In this document: positions 40,199-53,330 of the stretch, one piece after another
How the letters are laid out: every line of letters starts with the position of its first letter
Numbering within the stretch: the first letter of the stretch is position 1
Assembly: GCA_963764525.1 (NCBI GenBank)
Contig: CAVXTC010000016.1
Location: 394,603-458,602 of the forward strand
Direction: 5' to 3'
Source: DATDIC01 sp963764525
GTDB taxonomy: Bacteria > Pseudomonadota > Alphaproteobacteria > Acetobacterales > Acetobacteraceae
DNA length: 64,000 nt
Notes under the pieces: generated by a model
Seen by the model: the letters and a program-made list of their open reading frames with translations, nothing else
Database searches by the model: none
What the model was told of the DNA's origin: nothing
Made by a program: the position numbers and the translations under genes

Positions 40199-42994
40199 CT
40201 ATGCCGCCGCGGCGCGCTTTCGCCGACGGGGGGCGGGCAGCACGGGCGGGGCTTCTTCCGGGCTTTCCAGCGCCGTCAGCAGAGCGTCGCGCAATTGCCG
40301 CAGCTTGCGTTCGTTCTCCACCTTCAGCCCGAACACGTCCTTCACATAGAACACATCAACCGCGCGCACGCCGTACGTGGTGACATGCGCCGAGGCGATC
40401 TGCAGCCCCTGCTCGCTGATCGCCGCTGTCACGTCGTGCAGCAGCCCCGGACGGTCGCGGCCGTTCACCTCGATGACGGTATGGCTGTTAGAGGCGCGGT
40501 TTTCGACCACCACGCGCGGCGGCACGTGGATCGCTTGCATCCGACGCCCGAGCAGCATCTTCGACGCCTTGTGCATCTCGGTGGGCAGCCGCAGCCGGCC
40601 CGACAGCGCCTGCTCGATCAGCACCGACAGCCGCGCCAGCCGGTGCGGTGCGTCGAATGCCCCGCCGGCGGCGTCCTGCACCCAGAATGTATCAAGGGCC
40701 ATGCCGTTGGTCATGGTATGAATGCGCGCGTCCACGATCGACGCGCCTGCCACTGCCAGCGCGCCGGAAATCTTGCTGAACAGCCCGGCATGATCGGCGC
40801 AGTACACGGTGACCTCGGTCACCGCGCGGGCCGGCAACGGCTGGGTATCGACCGTCAGTGGCGCATGGCGCTGCTCGGCGTCGTGCACCAGCCGGGCATG
40901 GCGCGCGTGGGTCTCCGGGTCGAAGGACAGCCAGTAGCCCGGATAGCCCAGCGAGGTGAACGCCTCGATTTCGGCGGCCGGCCAGTCCAGCAGGGCGGCC
41001 GCGGCTTGCTTGGCCCGCTGCACTCGCACGTCGCGGGCGGTGGCGGCCAGCCCGCCTGCCAGCACCTCGGCAACCCGCTGGTAAGGTCGCGCAGCAACGT
41101 CGCTTTCCAGCCGTTCCACACCCGCGGCGCCACCGCACGCATGTCGGCGACCGTCAGCACCAGCAGCAGACGCAGCCGTTCCGGTGATTGGATCGTGTCG
41201 GCCAGGTCGAGGATGGTCTTGGGATCGTCGATGTCGCGCTTGAACGCCGTCTCACTCAGTAGCAGGTGGTGCAGCACCAGCCAGGAAACGGTTTCGGTCT
41301 CCTCGGCCGACAGCCCGAGCTCGGGGCCGACCCGTGTCGCGATGTCGGCGCCCAGACCGGAATGATCGCCGCCGCGGCCCTTGGCGATGTCGTGCAGCAG
41401 CATCGCCAGATACAGTGACCGGCGCGACTGGATTTGCTCGACCAGGCCGGAAGCGATCGGCGCGATTTCCGCCAGCTCACCGCGCTCCAGCGTATTCAGC
41501 ACGCGGATCGCCTCGATCGTGTGCTCATCGACGGTGAACACGTGGTAGGTGTCGAACTGCATCTGCCCGACGATGCGCGCCCAGTCGGGCAGGAAGCGGC
41601 CGAGGAAGCCGCTCTCGTTCAGGATCGCCAGCCATCGTGCACCATCGGGATGCGATGGTCCGCACCGGGGGCGTAATTGGGCCCGAGCCGCACATCAGGT
41701 CCATGAACAGCCGCGCCGCTTCGGCATTGCCGCGCAGTTGGTGACCGCGCGTTCGTTGCGGATCATCGACCGGATCGCCAGCGGATGCAGATTCAGGCCG
41801 CGGTCGCGCGCCACCTTCAGGATGCGCAGCATCTGGATCGGGTCGGCATCGAAGTCGCGTCCGGTGACCGGCAGCAGCATGCCTTCCGCCAGCATGAACC
41901 CGGCTGTTATCAGCGCCTTGTCGGTCTCCGGCGCACCTGCCGGCGGACCGAGCGCGGCGCGCAAAATCGCCGGCTCCAGCACGTGGGTGAGTCGCACTAC
42001 GTCGCGCACCGTGAGGAAATAGTGGCGCATGAAACGTTCAACGCCGTCCTGCCGGCCATGGCGCGTGTAGCCCATGCCGGCGCCGACGACGGGCTGAAGG
42101 TCGAAGGTCAGCCGCTCCTCCGCCCGGCCGGCGACGTAATGCAGATGAAAGCGCACGGTCCACAGGAACTCCCACGACCGGCGGGCGTGCCGCGCTTCGG
42201 TCTGCGACAGCACGCCGCCCACCTCGGACAGTTCGCCCATGGTCTGGGTGCCGTACACGTAGCGGGCGATCCAATACAGCGTCTGCAAATCGCGCAGGCC
42301 GCCGCGGCCTTCCTTGATGTTCGGCTCGACGACGAAGGGCAGTCGCCAAACTTCCGGTGGCGGGCGGCACGCTCGGCCTGCTTGGCCGGGATATACCCGG
42401 CCGCTCCGGCTTGTTTGCACGCGGCACGAAAGCGATGGTCGAACTGCGCGAACAGCTCGGCATCGCCGGCGACGTGGCGGGCGTCGAGCAGCGAGGTGCG
42501 GATGGTGGCGTCGGCGGCGCCGTCGCTGAGGCATTCGTCGATCGAACGCGTCGCATGCCCGACCTGCAATCCCAGGTCCCACAGGAAATACAGCATGTAC
42601 TCGACCACCTGCAGGGTATGCGGGGTCGGGTCGTGCGGGGTAAGAAACAGCAGGTCGATGTCGCTGAACGGTGCCAGCGTGCCGCGTCCGTAGCCACCGG
42701 TGGCGGCGATGGACAGCGGTTCGGGCTCCCCAAGCACGCTCGCGGCGTGTTCGAGCAGCGTCGCGACCAGCCCATCGATCAGGCCCGACAGCAGCCGAGC
42801 TGCTTGCAGGCCGGTGAGTTCGTCCTGCTCGAACTCGTTTGCACATGGGTCTGGATGCGGGCGAGGTGGCGGCGGAAGGCGGCCAGGGCTGCTTCGCGCG
42901 GTGGCGCCCGGTCACCGCCAAGGGCGTTCAACGCCTCAGCCAGCACCGCGGCGGCGGCGGCAGGATTTTGCGGCAGGGGCGTGGGCGTCAGCAT
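40199..42994 (-). CDS. glnD: Bifunctional uridylyltransferase/uridylyl-removing enzyme, PII sensor (several frameshifts)
   Basis: GlnD modifies the PII nitrogen-signalling protein in response to glutamine. All domains are present in order: nucleotidyltransferase motif GGYGRGTLAPFSDIDLLFL (about residue 95), the FVVEPNIKEGRGGLRDLQTL helix, an HD phosphohydrolase domain with LLHDIAKGRGGDHS, and two C-terminal ACT domains (VYCADHAGLFSKISGAL and VNGRDRPGLLHDVTAAI). The frame changes near 42840, 42340, 41745, 41650 and 41085. The total length is a multiple of three (931 residues), so the indels cancel. This is a normally essential-type regulator, which favours sequence error over true decay. Confidence 0.92.
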
Positions 42995-43007
42995 GAGCAG
43001 AACCGTA

Positions 43008-45691
<2,684 letters not shown>

Positions 45692-46073
45692 GCCGATGGT
45701 TTACACGGCTGGCGGATGGGGCGGCGAGGGGAACGGGGCGACTTCTTGCGGACGTGGTGTCCCAGAGCAAACGTCTGCTCGTCGCCGTTGGACCCGCCAA
45801 GCGGCCGTTCCGGAGGCGACCAACTCCTGCCGCTCAGCGTGCCGTCATGGCTGCTCCAAATCGGACGTACAACTTGAAGGCGCCAACGTCGGATCGCGCG
45901 CGTGCTGATTAAGCCGACAGCGTCCCGTAAGCTGCCCGGTCACAGGGGGTGTTGTGGCATGTCTAACTTCCCAATAACGTCCCCACGAGTCATGAGAGGC
46001 GAAGCTTGGCTCGGAGGATTTGGAAGTCGGCTATGCAACCCGATCCTGGCGACCTTGGGTCGATCCTGATGCG
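45692..46073. other. Intergenic region upstream of mutS; no gene seen
   Basis: About 380 bases with only short unconvincing frames. It should contain the mutS promoter. No palindrome or tRNA was noticed. Confidence 0.4.
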
Positions 46074-46517
46074 CTATTGATTGATCTCGGGCTCGACGAG
46101 CCTTGCCAGGTTTCGCAATGACTCCTGCCAACCGAGATAACAGGCCTCGGGCGGAATGACGTCCGGCAGGCCTGCCTGCACGATATCCAGCTCGGTGCCG
46201 ACCGATACTTTCTTCAACGCCACCGTCACCTGAATCTCGCCGGGCAGGTTGGGATCGTCGAATTGGTCCGTGTAGCGCACCCGTTCGCCCGGAACGAGTT
46301 CGACAAATTCGCCTCCAAACACGTGGCTTTTGCCCGTCGTGAAGTTCCGGAAGGACATTTTGAACGTGCCGCCGACTTTTGGTTCCAGATGATGCACAGT
46401 GCAGGCAAAGCCGTTTGGCGGGAGCCATTTCGCGAGCCCGTCAGCCTCGAGGAACGCGCGATAGACTTTCTCTGGGCTGGTTGCCAGAACGCGGTGCAAG
46501 CGTACGGTGTTGGGCAT
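46074..46517 (-). CDS. SRPBCC / AHSA1 family protein
   Basis: 147 residues, intact, with an AAGGA box before ATG 46517. SPEKVYRAFLEADGLAKWLPP is the classic start of an AHSA1/START-like fold, followed by GGTFKMSFRNF and the C-terminal GWQESLRNLARLVEP helix. Such proteins bind small hydrophobic ligands, and many have no known substrate. It is the second of three small minus-strand genes with YCII-like and NTF2-like proteins, a combination common in uncharacterised stress or resistance-like clusters. Confidence 0.85.
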   Translation of the reverse strand: MPNTVRLHRVLATSPEKVYRAFLEADGLAKWLPPNGFACTVHHLEPKVGGTFKMSFRNFTTGKSHVFGGEFVELVPGERVRYTDQFDDPNLPGEIQVTVALKKVSVGTELDIVQAGLPDVIPPEACYLGWQESLRNLARLVEPEINQ

Positions 46518-46556
46518 GCTCGTTTATCCTTATGACGGAACGGACCTTGCCGCCGA

Positions 46557-46922
46557 TCAGGCGCCTGGTATCGGCAGAACCGGCATGATCTCTACGGACT
46601 CGCCTGGAAAGATCGCGAAATGCGGATGCTTCTCGAACAGCCTGGCGGCCGCCTCGTGCGATTCCGCCCGCACGACCATGAAGGCGCCCATCTCGTTACT
46701 CACGTCCTCGATGCCGCGTTCGGTGATCTTCTTCGTCCTGCCGAGCGGCCCGCCCATGGCGGAAACCGCCGCGTGGTGCTGTTCGACCCAAGCTTTCCAG
46801 GCGGCCATGCCCTCCTGTTCCTTGGCTCGCCTTTCGGTTTCGGGAAGCGCCATCCACGCCTTCATGCGCGGGCTGGTCTTGCTGCCGAGAAAGACGGCGA
46901 GGTAGGTATCGTTCGTGGTCAT
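46557..46922 (-). CDS. YCII-related small protein
   Basis: 121 residues with a purine-rich GAGGAAAGG box before ATG 46922. It has the ferredoxin-like YCII pattern: YLAVFLG at the start, WVEQHHAAVSAMGGPLG in the middle, and VVRAESHEAAARLFEKHPHF with a conserved His near the end. Its function is unknown. Confidence 0.75.
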   Translation of the reverse strand: MTTNDTYLAVFLGSKTSPRMKAWMALPETERRAKEQEGMAAWKAWVEQHHAAVSAMGGPLGRTKKITERGIEDVSNEMGAFMVVRAESHEAAARLFEKHPHFAIFPGESVEIMPVLPIPGA

Positions 46923-47026
46923 GCGGTTTCCTTTCCTCTGCGGATTGCGGGCCGAAACAAGAGTTCAACATAGCGACGCGGGGGATCAACGCTCGCAGCC
47001 GCGATGCCCCTGCTGTCTTTGGCCTT

Positions 47027-47440
47027 CTAGTCCGTCGCCGGCACTGAATGGTGCTCGTGCTGGATGCGCCAAGCGCCGTCGACCTTGCAAAGGCCGATGG
47101 TCAGTCGAAACTGGAAGCCACCCGGAACGGGAGCGCCACTGACCGTGGCCGACCCGCAACGCATGATGGCAACCGCAAAGGCGACGGTGTCGCCGACGCA
47201 CATTTGTAGCTCTTCGACATCGAAGGCTTGCCCGGGTTGATGATAGGCGAAGAAGAGATCCCAGGTCTTCTTGTATTCCGCCAAGCCACGCGATCGCAGC
47301 GGCGGCGGCACGTCGAACATGACGATGTGGTCATCGTGATGCGCCAATATAGCCGGTAGGTCATGCCGCCGGACGGCGTCTGCCCAAGCTTCGATGAGTG
47401 CCTTGATCTCGGCTTCCGCGGTTTTAGCTCGTTGCGACAT
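47027..47440 (-). CDS. NTF2-like / SnoaL-family (SgcJ-type) protein
   Basis: 137 residues. GGGAG precedes ATG 47438-47440, favoured over an ATG ten codons upstream. EIKALIEAWADAVRRHD and a HHDDHIVMFDVPPPL strand are typical of the polyketide-cyclase-like NTF2 fold, ending QHEHHSVP. The catalytic role is unknown. Its neighbours are YCII and SRPBCC proteins. Confidence 0.82.
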   Translation of the reverse strand: MSQRAKTAEAEIKALIEAWADAVRRHDLPAILAHHDDHIVMFDVPPPLRSRGLAEYKKTWDLFFAYHQPGQAFDVEELQMCVGDTVAFAVAIMRCGSATVSGAPVPGGFQFRLTIGLCKVDGAWRIQHEHHSVPATD

Positions 47441-47943
47441 GACCCTTGCTCCCACGAATTGCCGATCCATGCCCCGAGGACGAACGAGGCTTTGCCAATC
47501 CGACGTGGGATCTCAGATTTCTTGAAAGCATCGGCTGCGATCCATCCGGCCAGCTGCAGCTGTTACGGCCGAAGCCCGTCCATGCGCCGAATGTCCCGTC
47601 CCTACGATGGCCCTCTCTGAAGCGGCCAGGCCGCTTCCCTCCCCGTGCAGATGGTCCGACTCTCAGAAGCAGCCAGGCTGCGCCCGACCCTGAGCGGCCA
47701 TTCGCACCGGACGTCTGCTCTCCACCTGTAACCGACCTGCCGCCGCCCTGTAATATCCGCCTGGTTTTTGCCAAATGGCCAGTGCAGACCAATCACACGT
47801 CGTGTTCCGCCTCGATCGGTATAGACGCAAAGCGGTACCCGCTTTCCGGCCCGCCTGATCGCCTGCATGCGGATCTCGCCGTAATCACGTCGAGCGTCCT
47901 GGCTGTGATCTGGCCGGGGTTGCGTCGCGGCCGGTTGCCCGAT
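47441..47943. other. 500-bp region without a recognisable gene
   Basis: Both strands hold frames of 60-120 codons, but none has family-like composition or a good start. I see no repeats or tRNA. Confidence 0.4.
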
Positions 47944-48810
47944 TCACCCGGACGGCGTTGCACTGACCGCCTCCTCCAGCTCCTGGAAGCTCGGCATGTG
48001 TTCATTCGGCACCATTTTGCGGCCGGACTCCACGCTGACCTGCGGCGCGTTGCCGTGCAAATGCGTGACCAGCACGGCGCGGATAACCTCGTAGTATTTC
48101 GCCTCCTCCTCGACCACCGTGCGCAGCCGTGCGGCCAAGGGACCGGCGACGCCGTATGCCAGCAGCACGCCCAGAAAGGTGCCGCACAGGGCGCCGCCGA
48201 TCATCTCGCCCAGCACCGCCGGCGGCTGGTCGATGTGCGACATGGTCTTGATCACCCCTAGCACGGCAGCGACGATACCGAGTGCCGGGAGGCCGTCGGC
48301 CATGGTCTGCAGCGCATTGGCGCCGTGCAGTTCTTCGGCCAGCGTCTTCTTCAACTCGCGCGCCATCACGTCCTCGATCTGGTTCGGATCATCGGCGTTC
48401 ATGCCGACCATCCGCAGGTAGTCGCAGATCATGAAGCGGGCGAAATCGTTGCCGAGCAGACCCGGGAAGCGCTGGAACAACGAGCTGGCTTCCGGCTTTT
48501 CGATGTGCGGCTCGAGCGCCATCGCGCCCTTGCTGCTGGCCAGCCGCATCAGCACGTACAGCAGGCTCAGCAATTCGACATAATCCGGCTTGGCGTAGGA
48601 CGAGCCGCGCACCGCCTTCATCAGCCCACCGATGGTGTGGCGCATGTGGTGGACGCTGTTGGCCATCGCGAAGGTGCCGATGGCGGCGCCGCCGATGGTA
48701 ACCAGTTCGAACGGCAGCGCCTCGGCCAGCGCCCCGACGCTGCCGCCGGAAATGGCGTAGCTTCCGAACACACAGACCAGCAGGAAGGCGAAGCCGCCGA
48801 TCGTCAGCAT
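47944..48810 (-). CDS. motA: Flagellar motor stator protein MotA
   Basis: 288 residues, intact. The start MLTIGGFAFLLVCVFGSYA forms the first membrane helix. ALPFELVTIGGAAIGTFAMAN is the second, and GLPALGIVAAVLGVIKTM and GGALCGTFLGVLLAYGVAGPLA are the conserved C-terminal helix pair with Pro residues of the proton channel. The cytoplasmic loop includes LRMVGMNADDPNQIEDVM. It follows motB by 7 bases, the reverse of the E. coli order. Confidence 0.93.
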   Translation of the reverse strand: MLTIGGFAFLLVCVFGSYAISGGSVGALAEALPFELVTIGGAAIGTFAMANSVHHMRHTIGGLMKAVRGSSYAKPDYVELLSLLYVLMRLASSKGAMALEPHIEKPEASSLFQRFPGLLGNDFARFMICDYLRMVGMNADDPNQIEDVMARELKKTLAEELHGANALQTMADGLPALGIVAAVLGVIKTMSHIDQPPAVLGEMIGGALCGTFLGVLLAYGVAGPLAARLRTVVEEEAKYYEVIRAVLVTHLHGNAPQVSVESGRKMVPNEHMPSFQELEEAVSATPSG

Positions 48811-48817
48811 GAATCGG

Positions 48818-50444
48818 TCACGGCCCTGATGCCTGCCCCCCAGACGCCGGCGTGCCAGACGGCTGTCCCGCTTGGGCCGGCGGCCCGGGCGCCTGCACAC
48901 CGACGCCCGGAACGGCTGACGACAGCGGAAGCGTTACATTTTCGGCTTTTCCTTGCGGGGTTGGCGCCGCTGTCGGTGCGGGGTGCGGGACGCCGAGCGG
49001 GATCGGCCCATGTACCGGGTCCCCGGGCACCTGTCCCCCGGGCACCTGTCCCCCGGGCACCTGCCCCTCCGGCACCTGTCCCCCGGCTGCTTGTCCCCCG
49101 GGCGCATGTCCAGCGGGCGCTTCGCGTCCAGATATACTTGGGCCCCTTGTGTCTGCCTCCCCGGCCCCTGCTCGTCCGCCGGCTTCTCCCCTTGGGCCGG
49201 CGGCGCGGTCGGAGCCGAGGTGCCGCGCAGCACCATGATGGCAATCCGCCGGTTCGCCGCCGCCAGCGGGTCGGCCGGCAGCAGCAGGTCGTGATCGGCA
49301 TGCCCGACGACGTCGCGCAGCCGCTGCTCCGGCAAGCCGGCGGCCAAAAGCAAGCGCCGCGCTGCGTTGGCCCGGTCGATCGACAGCTCCCAGTTGGTCA
49401 TTGTCCGGCCAGGATAGGGCGCCGCGTCGGTGTGGCCGGCGATCGACACCTGTTCCGGCAGACGCCGCAGCACCGGGCCGATCTTGTCCAGCAGCAGCCG
49501 CGCCGCCTCATTTGGCAGGGCCGAGCCGAAGGCGAACATCGGCTGGTTCTGGGTGTCGAGGAGCTGGATACGCAGTCCCTCCGGCGTGATATCCACCGAA
49601 AGGTGGTCGGCCAAGCCAGCCAGCGCCGGGTCACCCTGCACCGCTTCCTTGATCTCCCGCGCCGCCGCCGCAAGCTCCCGGCGCTCGGCTACCGCTCGAT
49701 CAGCCGGACTGGCCGGCTGAGACGGGGCCGGTGTCGTGCCCGCCGGCGATCGGTTCCGCGATAGTTCGGCCGGTACCGATCGAGCCAGTGCCGATTGAGT
49801 GCCGGCCGACTGGGCGCCTGCTGCTTGGCCGGATGCCAACTGGCCGGATGCTGCTTGCCGGATGCCGCTTGGCCGGATGCCGCTGGCCGGATGCCGACTG
49901 GCCGGATGCCGACTGGCCGGATGCCGATGGCCGGGCCGACTGGCCGGATGCCGCCGGATTGTCCGGGCGCGGCGCGCCGGCCGATGCGGCCGCCCTGATT
50001 CCCCGCCGCTATCGGCTGCCCGGCTGCTTGTCCGGCCGCGTCGATGCTCTGCGACGCGACGCCCGGGTGATCCGGCACTTCGAAATCGTCATCGTCCAGA
50101 TTGTCCCGCACGGGCCGCTGTCCGGGCGTGATCTGAGTGGCGCCGCGATCCGACACCAGCGCGCCTTTGTCGAACGCGGTGTGACCGCCGAACGGCTGGC
50201 CGGTGCCGGAGGAGTTATGGCTGAGCAGGTTTGTCGGGCTGAAATAGTCGGCCAAGCCTTTGCGCTGGTCCTCGGTCGTCGCGTTCATCAGCCACATCAG
50301 CAGGAAGAACGCCATCATGGCGGTGACGAAATCGGCGTAAGCGACCTTCCACGCACCGCCGTGATGGGGGTGTTCGCCGGCTTCCTCCCGCCGGATCACC
50401 GGAGCGCTTTTCCGATTGCCGCGTCTGTTCTGTTTCGCCCGCAT
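48818..50444 (-). CDS. motB: Flagellar motor stator protein MotB with repeat linker and C-terminal extension (frameshifts)
   Basis: It starts MRAKQNRRGNRKS at ATG 50442-50444. The helix WKVAYADFVTAMMAFFLLMW carries the proton-accepting Asp. The plug region EDQRKGLADYFSP follows, then a long Ala/Ser/Gly/Gln linker of (SASGQ)n repeats where the frame slips. An OmpA-like peptidoglycan-binding domain comes next, with FAFGSALPNEAARLLLDKI, IAGHTDAAPY and NRRIAIMVL. After this domain a Pro/Gly-rich tail of (GGQVP)n type extends about 100 residues; the frame changes near 49080 so that it ends at TGA 48818. The tail is unusual for MotB. Confidence 0.88.
49014..49115 (-). repeat. 15-bp repeats encoding (GGQVP)n in the MotB tail
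   Basis: On the plus strand the unit GGGCACCTGTCCCCC recurs about six times with drift. On the coding strand it yields the pentapeptide GGQVP. Such short-unit repeats are prone to length change. Confidence 0.85.
49830..49965 (-). repeat. 15-bp repeats encoding (SASGQ)n in the MotB linker
   Basis: The plus-strand unit CTGGCCGGATGCCGA and variants recur about eight times. The coding strand gives SASGQ pentapeptides between the membrane helix and the OmpA-like domain. Frame slips cluster in this repeat. Confidence 0.85.
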
Positions 50445-50613
50445 GGGCCGCCTTGTGCCGTCGTGAACGCCGGCAGACTGCCCTGGGCAGATTAACCCCG
50501 TGCTAACCGCCGGTATCCGCCGGCCGTCGCAGCCGACCGAAGGCATTATTATCCGGGCTTGGCAGGCGGCAGCGGGTGCAACAATATTGCGCTCCCGCGG
50601 AGGGCCGGACCGC

Positions 50614-51093
50614 ATGAAGACCTCGCCCGCCGAGACCCCTGTCCTCGACGCGATCGACCGCCGCATCCTGGCGGAGCTGCAGGCTGACGGCCGCATGACG
50701 AATGTCGAGCTGGCCCGGCGCGCGGGGATTTCCGCGCCGCCCTGCCTGCGCCGCGTGCGCCGGCTGGAAGACGCCGGGGTGATCCGCGGCTACCACGCGG
50801 ATACCGACCCGCAGAAGCTCGGCTGGGAGATCATCGTCTTCGCGGTGGTCGGGCTGGACAGTCAGCGCGAGACCACGCTGGCTGCCTTCGAGCAGCTTGT
50901 TGCCTCCTGGCCGGAGGTGCGGGAATGCCACATGATCCGCGGCGGCGGCGATTTCCTGCTGAAGCTGGTGGCCCGCGACACCGCGCACGAGAACCAGTTG
51001 ACGCAGCGACTGACCGGCTCGCCCACGGTCAGCCGCGTGCAGACGTTGCAGACGATCCGCACCAGCCGGCTGCTCGCCGGGGTGCCGATGTGA
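50614..51093 (+). CDS. Lrp/AsnC family transcriptional regulator
   Basis: 159 residues, intact. The N-terminal HTH is LDAIDRRILAELQADGRMTN followed by ELARRAGISAPPCLRRVRRL. A RAM/ligand domain follows, with VRECHMIRGGGDFLLKLVA. Family members sense amino acids and bind as octamers. The next gene, a nitroreductase, begins 23 bases later and is probably in the same transcript. Confidence 0.92.
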   Translation: MKTSPAETPVLDAIDRRILAELQADGRMTNVELARRAGISAPPCLRRVRRLEDAGVIRGYHADTDPQKLGWEIIVFAVVGLDSQRETTLAAFEQLVASWPEVRECHMIRGGGDFLLKLVARDTAHENQLTQRLTGSPTVSRVQTLQTIRTSRLLAGVPM

Positions 51094-51116
51094 CAGGCGG
51101 CAGCAGGGAGGACAGG

Positions 51117-51752
51117 ATGTCCGAGACCAACGATATTTTCGAGATCATGCACACGGCCCGTTCCATGCGGCGGCTGAAGCCGGACCCGGTGCCGGACGCG
51201 CTGATCCGCAAGATCCTGGAGGCCGGCGTGTGCGCGGCCAACGGCGGCAACACGCAGCGCTGGCGCTTCATGGTGGTGAAAGATGCAGCGATCAAGCGGG
51301 CGGTGGCGGCGTACTACAAACGCGCCTTCGATGAAGTGGTGGGACCGCGCTACGGCACCAGCGCGCCGCCGCCCGGCGTGACCGCCGAGCGCTACCAACG
51401 CCAGCACGCCGCCGTCCAGTACCTGACCGATCATTTCCACGAGGCGCCGGTCTGGATCGTCGCCTGCCTGGAGGATCCGTCGCCGACGCGCTGGTCCGGC
51501 GCCTCTATCTATCCGGCGGTGCAGAACATGCTGCTGGCGGCGCGCGCGCTTGGGCTGGGATCCACGCTGACCACGCGGCATCTGCTGCATGAGAAGGAGA
51601 CCGAAGCGGCGCTGGGTCTGCCGGAGGGCGTGCATTCGTATGCGATCCTGCCGATCGGCTATCCGATGGGGCATTTTGGACCGGTGGGTCGCGGGGCGCT
51701 GACGGATATCGTGTTCGAGGATCGCTGGGGTCAGCCGTATCGCGGTTTGTGA
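51117..51752 (+). CDS. Nitroreductase family protein
   Basis: 211 residues, intact, with GGGAGGACAGG before ATG 51117. The FMN-binding ARSMRRLKPDPV and AGVCAANGGNTQRWRF (phosphate and isoalloxazine contacts) and the later YPAVQNMLLAARALGLGSTL helix are typical. It catalyses NAD(P)H-dependent reduction of nitro compounds, quinones or similar; the physiological substrate is unknown. Confidence 0.9.
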   Translation: MSETNDIFEIMHTARSMRRLKPDPVPDALIRKILEAGVCAANGGNTQRWRFMVVKDAAIKRAVAAYYKRAFDEVVGPRYGTSAPPPGVTAERYQRQHAAVQYLTDHFHEAPVWIVACLEDPSPTRWSGASIYPAVQNMLLAARALGLGSTLTTRHLLHEKETEAALGLPEGVHSYAILPIGYPMGHFGPVGRGALTDIVFEDRWGQPYRGL

Positions 51753-51818
51753 CGGGGCGGGTCAGATCCGGGAAGGGGACGCCGGCTGCCCGGTATCCGC
51801 CGGCGAAGGAATTAAGCG

Positions 51819-52610
51819 ATGATGAGCCCGGATATGGTGTACCATTATCCGATCTGGGCGGTCGGACTGTCGCTTGCGGCCGTCGCCGTGACAGCAACGA
51901 TCCTTCTGGAATTCACGGTCCGGCACTTCGTTCCGGCTGATTTCCGTCGCCGGCACAACGACATCGCCGCGGCGATGCTGTCGATCGTCGGGGTGACCTA
52001 TGCGGTGCTGCTTGCCTTCGTCGCCATGCTTGCCTGGGACGGGTTCAACAAGGCCAAGGCGGCCAGCTATCAGGAGGCTGTGCTGGTCGTTGACGTCTAT
52101 CAGGCGGCCGACGGTCTGCCCGAACCGGGACGGACAAACCTGATCGGCGGTTTGATGGGCTATACGAGAGCCGTGATCGCCATCGAGTGGCCCGCGCAGG
52201 CCGAAGGCCACATCGTTCGCGCCGGCGACCGATATCTCGATGAGCTGCAACGGATCGCGATCAGCCTAAAGCCGTCCAGCCCGGCGGAGACAAACCTGCA
52301 CGCGATGCTGCTGCAATCCCTGACACGGCTGCGCGACGCCAGACAGGAGCGGCTGTTGGCCGCCGAGACCACGATCCCCGCAATCGTCTGGTTCGTCGTG
52401 ATCGTTGGCGGAGCGATCACGATCGCCTTTTGCTCGTTCCTTGGCGCGCCGAGCGTGGGCATGCACGTTGGCATGTGCTCCCTGCTTGCGGTGTCCGGGG
52501 TGCTGGTGCTGGTCCTGATCATTGCGCTCAGCGATCCGTTTCGTGGCGATTTCCGGGTGTCCACGGCGCCGTTCGATCAGGCGATGGCGCAGATCCGACA
52601 AACGCCCTGA
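51819..52610 (+). CDS. DUF4239 (bestrophin-like) membrane protein, copy 1
   Basis: 263 residues, intact, with AAGGAATTAAG before ATG 51819. Four hydrophobic segments: two at the N-terminus (IWAVGLSLAAVAVTATILLEF and a IVGVTYAVLLAFVAMLAW helix) and two at the C-terminus (IVWFVVIVGGAITIAFCSF and a VSGVLVLVLIIALSDPF helix). A soluble helical middle with LRDARQERLL completes the DUF4239 layout. Its function is unknown. A second member lies at 55628. Confidence 0.85.
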   Translation: MMSPDMVYHYPIWAVGLSLAAVAVTATILLEFTVRHFVPADFRRRHNDIAAAMLSIVGVTYAVLLAFVAMLAWDGFNKAKAASYQEAVLVVDVYQAADGLPEPGRTNLIGGLMGYTRAVIAIEWPAQAEGHIVRAGDRYLDELQRIAISLKPSSPAETNLHAMLLQSLTRLRDARQERLLAAETTIPAIVWFVVIVGGAITIAFCSFLGAPSVGMHVGMCSLLAVSGVLVLVLIIALSDPFRGDFRVSTAPFDQAMAQIRQTP

Positions 52611-52646
52611 TGGCGGAAATCGCCGTGGGGGACGGGCAGGTGGGAA

Positions 52647-53330
52647 ATGATGACCGGCGAAGGTGAACCACCGATTCTGTTCGGCGCCAGTTACAGCGTT
52701 TACACGCGCATTGCCCGGCTCTCGCTCGAGGAAAAGGGCGTGGCGTACCGGCTGGAGGAGACGGACGTCTTCGCTCCCGGCGGACCGTCGCCGGACTATC
52801 TGGTCCGCCACCCTTTCGGTCGGATCCCGGCGTTCGAGTGGCAGGGCTTCCGCCTGTATGAAGCGAGCGCCATCGCGCGCTATGTTGACGAGATATTTCC
52901 CGGTCCCAGCTTGCAGCCGGCTGATGCCCGGGCGCGGGCGCGAATGAACCAGGTCATTTCCATTCTCGATTCCTATTGCTATCGAACGTTTGTGTGGGAC
53001 ATTTTTGTCGAGCGCGTGCGGGCGCCGGCAACCCGGCGAATGCCGGATGAGAAAAAGATCGCGACTGCACTGCCGGGGGCGGAGGTCTGCCTCAATGCCC
53101 TGACCACGATCATGGATTGCGATCCGTGGCTTGCGGGGACGGCGGTCAGTCTCGCGGACCTGCATGCCGCGCCGATGCTGATCTATTTCGCAATGACGGA
53201 ACCAGAGGGCGCCCGGCTGTGGTCGCGATTTCCGACATTGCAGAGCTGGCTCGAAATGATGATGCGGAGAGCCTCGGTCCTGGCGACCCGTTCGCCGCTG
53301 GAAACATCGCCGCACATGGCGATCTGCTGA
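52647..53330 (+). CDS. Glutathione S-transferase family protein
   Basis: 227 residues, intact. The thioredoxin-like N-terminal domain has YSVYTRIARLSLEEKGVAY, the cis-Pro motif GRIPAFEW and the glutathione-binding LYEASAIARYVDE. The helical C-terminal domain has LAGTAVSLADLHAAPML (N-capping Asp). It catalyses conjugation or related thiol chemistry on unknown electrophiles. Confidence 0.9.
   Translation: MMTGEGEPPILFGASYSVYTRIARLSLEEKGVAYRLEETDVFAPGGPSPDYLVRHPFGRIPAFEWQGFRLYEASAIARYVDEIFPGPSLQPADARARARMNQVISILDSYCYRTFVWDIFVERVRAPATRRMPDEKKIATALPGAEVCLNALTTIMDCDPWLAGTAVSLADLHAAPMLIYFAMTEPEGARLWSRFPTLQSWLEMMMRRASVLATRSPLETSPHMAIC

Noticed and set aside
45940..46428. Minus-strand frame of 162 codons
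   Set aside because: Overlaps the convincing SRPBCC gene in another frame. Its composition is not protein-like.
47446..48261. Plus-strand frame of 271 codons
   Set aside because: Half of it is antisense to motA and the rest covers non-coding sequence. No domain seen.
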